A DNA stretch of 6,236 bases from Oscillospiraceae bacterium (GTDB lineage: Bacteria; Bacillota; Clostridia; Oscillospirales; Oscillospiraceae): positions 1 to 6,236 of the forward strand of contig JAFRAF010000214.1 of assembly GCA_017405545.1 (NCBI GenBank). Reading direction: 5' to 3'. Shown in pieces: positions 5,316-6,236 of the stretch. Made by a program: the position numbers and the translations under genes. Below the pieces are notes generated by a model. It saw nothing but the letters and a program-made list of their open reading frames with translations, made no database searches and had not been told where the DNA came from. Position 1 is the first letter of the stretch; every line of letters starts with the position of its first letter.

Positions 5316-5338
5316 TCATAATTAACTTCATAATCAAC
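5263..5338 (+). repeat. Three copies of CATAATYAAC upstream of the phosphoribosyltransferase gene
   Basis: Copies are CATAATCAAC (5263-5272), CATAATTAAC (5317-5326) and CATAATCAAC (5329-5338). The last two belong to a tandem 12-bp repeat (TCATAATTAACT then TCATAATCAACT, 11 of 12 identical). They sit where the -35 of the putative promoter should be, and that -35 is poor, so an activator or repressor site is plausible. Confidence 0.5.
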
Positions 5339-5351
5339 TCCACAACACAAC

Positions 5352-5357
5352 TATACT
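5352..5357 (+). promoter_or_regulatory. Possible -10 element of the phosphoribosyltransferase gene
   Basis: TATACT (5/6) lies 27 bp before the chosen ATG at 5379, giving a very short leader that would still hold the GGGAG ribosome binding site. No sigma-A -35 is visible at 16-18 bp spacing. The CATAATYAAC repeats occupy that position. The call is weak without an activator. Confidence 0.35.
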
Positions 5358-5378
5358 ATTTCGATGGGAGAGATGAGC

Positions 5379-5939
5379 ATGAATTATTCACTTAAAGTGG
5401 CGGGACTGGAGCGTCAGCTCCCCCTGTGCCCGGTAAATGAGGACCTGACCATAGGCGCCTTCGTCATCTTCGGAGACGTTGAGCTCACTTGTGCCTGCGC
5501 GGCGGAGCTGCTGAAAAAGGCGCCGGACTTCGACTATATGCTTGCCCCGGAGGCCAAGGCCATACCCCTCGTACACGAGATGGCAAGGCAGAGCGGGCGC
5601 AACACCTATTTCCTCGTCCGCAAGGCCCCGAAGAACTATATGGACGGGGTGTTCTCCGCTCAGGTCCAGTCCATCACTACCAAGGGTGTACAGACCCTTT
5701 ACATGGACGGGGCCGACGCCCGGAAGATGCGCGGCAAGCGCATCCTTCTTCTGGACGACGTCATCTCAACCGGCGAATCCCTGAGGGCGCTGGAGGAGCT
5801 GGTGCATCAGGCGGGGGGCGAGATAGCCGGGCGCATGGCCATACTGGCCGAGGGCGACGCCATAAAGAGGGACGACATCATCGTCCTGGCCCACCTGCCA
5901 CTGTTCAACTCCGACGGCAGCCCCAAGGAGCCGGACTAA
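5379..5939 (+). CDS. Purine-type phosphoribosyltransferase (adenine PRTase-like)
   Basis: Type I phosphoribosyltransferases join a nucleobase to PRPP, giving the nucleotide and pyrophosphate in salvage. The 186-residue cytoplasmic protein has the PRPP-binding motif LLLDDVISTGESL at 123-135, matching the adenine/xanthine PRTase pattern. It also has APEAKAIPL at 57-65, corresponding to the family's (G)xEARG-type loop, and FLVRKAPK at 78-85, matching the VRKxxK segment. The length is close to Apt (about 170-180 aa). Several ATGs are in frame (5364, 5373, 5379). I chose 5379 because GGGAG (5366-5370) lies 8 nt upstream, whereas the 5364 and 5373 starts would overlap or crowd that site. Adenine is the likeliest base, but xanthine/guanine or a regulatory role cannot be excluded from motifs alone. 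No purine riboswitch was recognised upstream. It ends in TAA and appears to be a single-gene unit. Confidence 0.82.
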   Translation: MNYSLKVAGLERQLPLCPVNEDLTIGAFVIFGDVELTCACAAELLKKAPDFDYMLAPEAKAIPLVHEMARQSGRNTYFLVRKAPKNYMDGVFSAQVQSITTKGVQTLYMDGADARKMRGKRILLLDDVISTGESLRALEELVHQAGGEIAGRMAILAEGDAIKRDDIIVLAHLPLFNSDGSPKEPD

Positions 5940-5956
5940 GCTCTTTCACGGGCTCA

Positions 5957-5971
5957 TCGCCGCCGAGGCGA
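5957..5971 (+). terminator. Weak hairpin after the phosphoribosyltransferase gene
   Basis: TCGCC (5957-5961) and GGCGA (5967-5971) form a 5-bp stem with a 5-nt loop, 17 nt after the stop codon. No T-run follows, so termination here is uncertain. No better terminator is seen before the next promoter. Confidence 0.25.
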
Positions 5972-6051
5972 CACTGTCAGCAAAGCATAACGACCCGCTG
6001 CGGCAGCTTTCCGAGGGAGAGCTCTCCGGTGGGTCACGCCTTTTCCCCGCA

Positions 6052-6080
6052 TTGACCCGGCCCGGAAGCAATGATATGAT
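6052..6080 (+). promoter_or_regulatory. Sigma-A promoter with extended -10 for the right-edge gene
   Basis: TTGACC (6052-6057, 5/6), a 17-bp spacer, and TATGAT (6075-6080, 5/6) preceded directly by TGA, which gives an extended -10. The predicted start is near 6087, leaving a leader of about 47 nt before the ATG at 6134. Confidence 0.75.
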
Positions 6081-6133
6081 CGGCTAAACCGGGTTATTCC
6101 CCACGCTACAGAGAATACGGCGAGGTCTGACTG

Positions 6134-6236
6134 ATGAAGAATCTGAAAAAAATGCGTTCCAGCATGGCCTTCAATATCATCGGAGCTATCGTGTATCTGC
6201 TGATATTATTCGGTCTGATCGCGGGCGCTCTGGGCG
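6134..6236 (+). CDS. Membrane-anchored signalling protein, N-terminal 34 residues (runs off right edge)
   Basis: The visible part is a short basic tail (MKNLKKMRSS) followed by MAFNIIGAIVYLLILFGLIA, a membrane segment starting near residue 12. GAGG at 6122-6125 lies 8 nt before the ATG, and a strong promoter precedes it. From memory, this opening (SMAFNIIG followed by a hydrophobic helix) resembles the first helix of Clostridia sensor proteins, such as SpoIIE-type PP2C phosphatases with an extracellular sensor and HAMP domain, or sensor histidine kinases. That assignment is a guess from 34 residues. The sensing and catalytic domains lie beyond the window. Confidence 0.7.
   Translation, partial: MKNLKKMRSSMAFNIIGAIVYLLILFGLIAGALG

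Noticed and set aside
5098..5350. Two small open frames (75 codons plus strand, 64 codons minus strand) in the intergenic gap
   Set aside because: Neither has a recognisable product or a promoter of its own, and they overlap each other on opposite strands. I cannot support either.
6016..6027. The 12-bp palindrome GGAGAGCTCTCC as an operator or terminator
   Set aside because: As a hairpin it has only four pairs around AGCT and no T-run. As an operator it is a lone short palindrome with no supporting repeat, so chance is a fair explanation.
5489..6055. A 188-codon plus-strand frame overlapping the phosphoribosyltransferase
   Set aside because: It is a shifted frame of the real gene, with Arg/Gly/Pro-rich noise and no ribosome binding site.

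Overview
The window looks like a chromosomal stretch from a GC-rich member of the Clostridia, probably Oscillospiraceae/Ruminococcaceae-like. That placement is inferred from four things: a long U32 protein followed by maf and mreC, strong AGAGGA-type ribosome binding sites, TTGACA/TATAAT-type sigma-A promoters, and Spo0A-box-like sites. Nothing indicates a phage, plasmid, transposon or CRISPR array.

Left half (1-3240, all minus strand): a promoter at about 3191-3219 leads into a U32 protein with a C-terminal extension of the RlhA (rRNA hydroxylation) type, then maf (nucleotide pyrophosphatase), then the first 111 codons of mreC, which runs off the left edge. The U32 reading frame is broken by one in-frame TAG at 2030-2028. 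Reading continues in the same frame for another 338 codons of clearly homologous protein. The gene is therefore a very recent nonsense mutant, a sequencing error, or a gene with stop-codon readthrough or recoding.

Middle (3241-4800): a perfect 19-bp-stem palindrome separates the U32 gene from a divergent CLC-family chloride channel/transporter gene (minus strand). That gene has its own near-consensus promoter (4765-4793). Its gating-glutamate motif reads GSVGP instead of GREGP.

Right-middle (4801-5378): about 580 bp without a protein gene. On the minus strand it holds what looks like a complete small RNA gene of about 123 nt: a TTTACA-17 bp-TATCAT promoter, two tandem hairpins, a C-rich unpaired stretch and a textbook intrinsic terminator. 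A cluster of Spo0A-box-like sequences lies just upstream of its promoter. I could not assign the RNA to any known family, and it is the best candidate here for something undescribed. The rest of this gap is AT-richer and has several inverted repeats and a repeated CATAATYAAC motif ahead of the next gene.

Right end (5379-6236, plus strand): a purine-type phosphoribosyltransferase, then a strong extended -10 promoter and the first 34 codons of a membrane-anchored signalling protein that runs off the right edge. Overall, the left part concerns ribosome modification, nucleotide housekeeping and cell shape. The right part concerns anion transport, nucleotide salvage and signalling.
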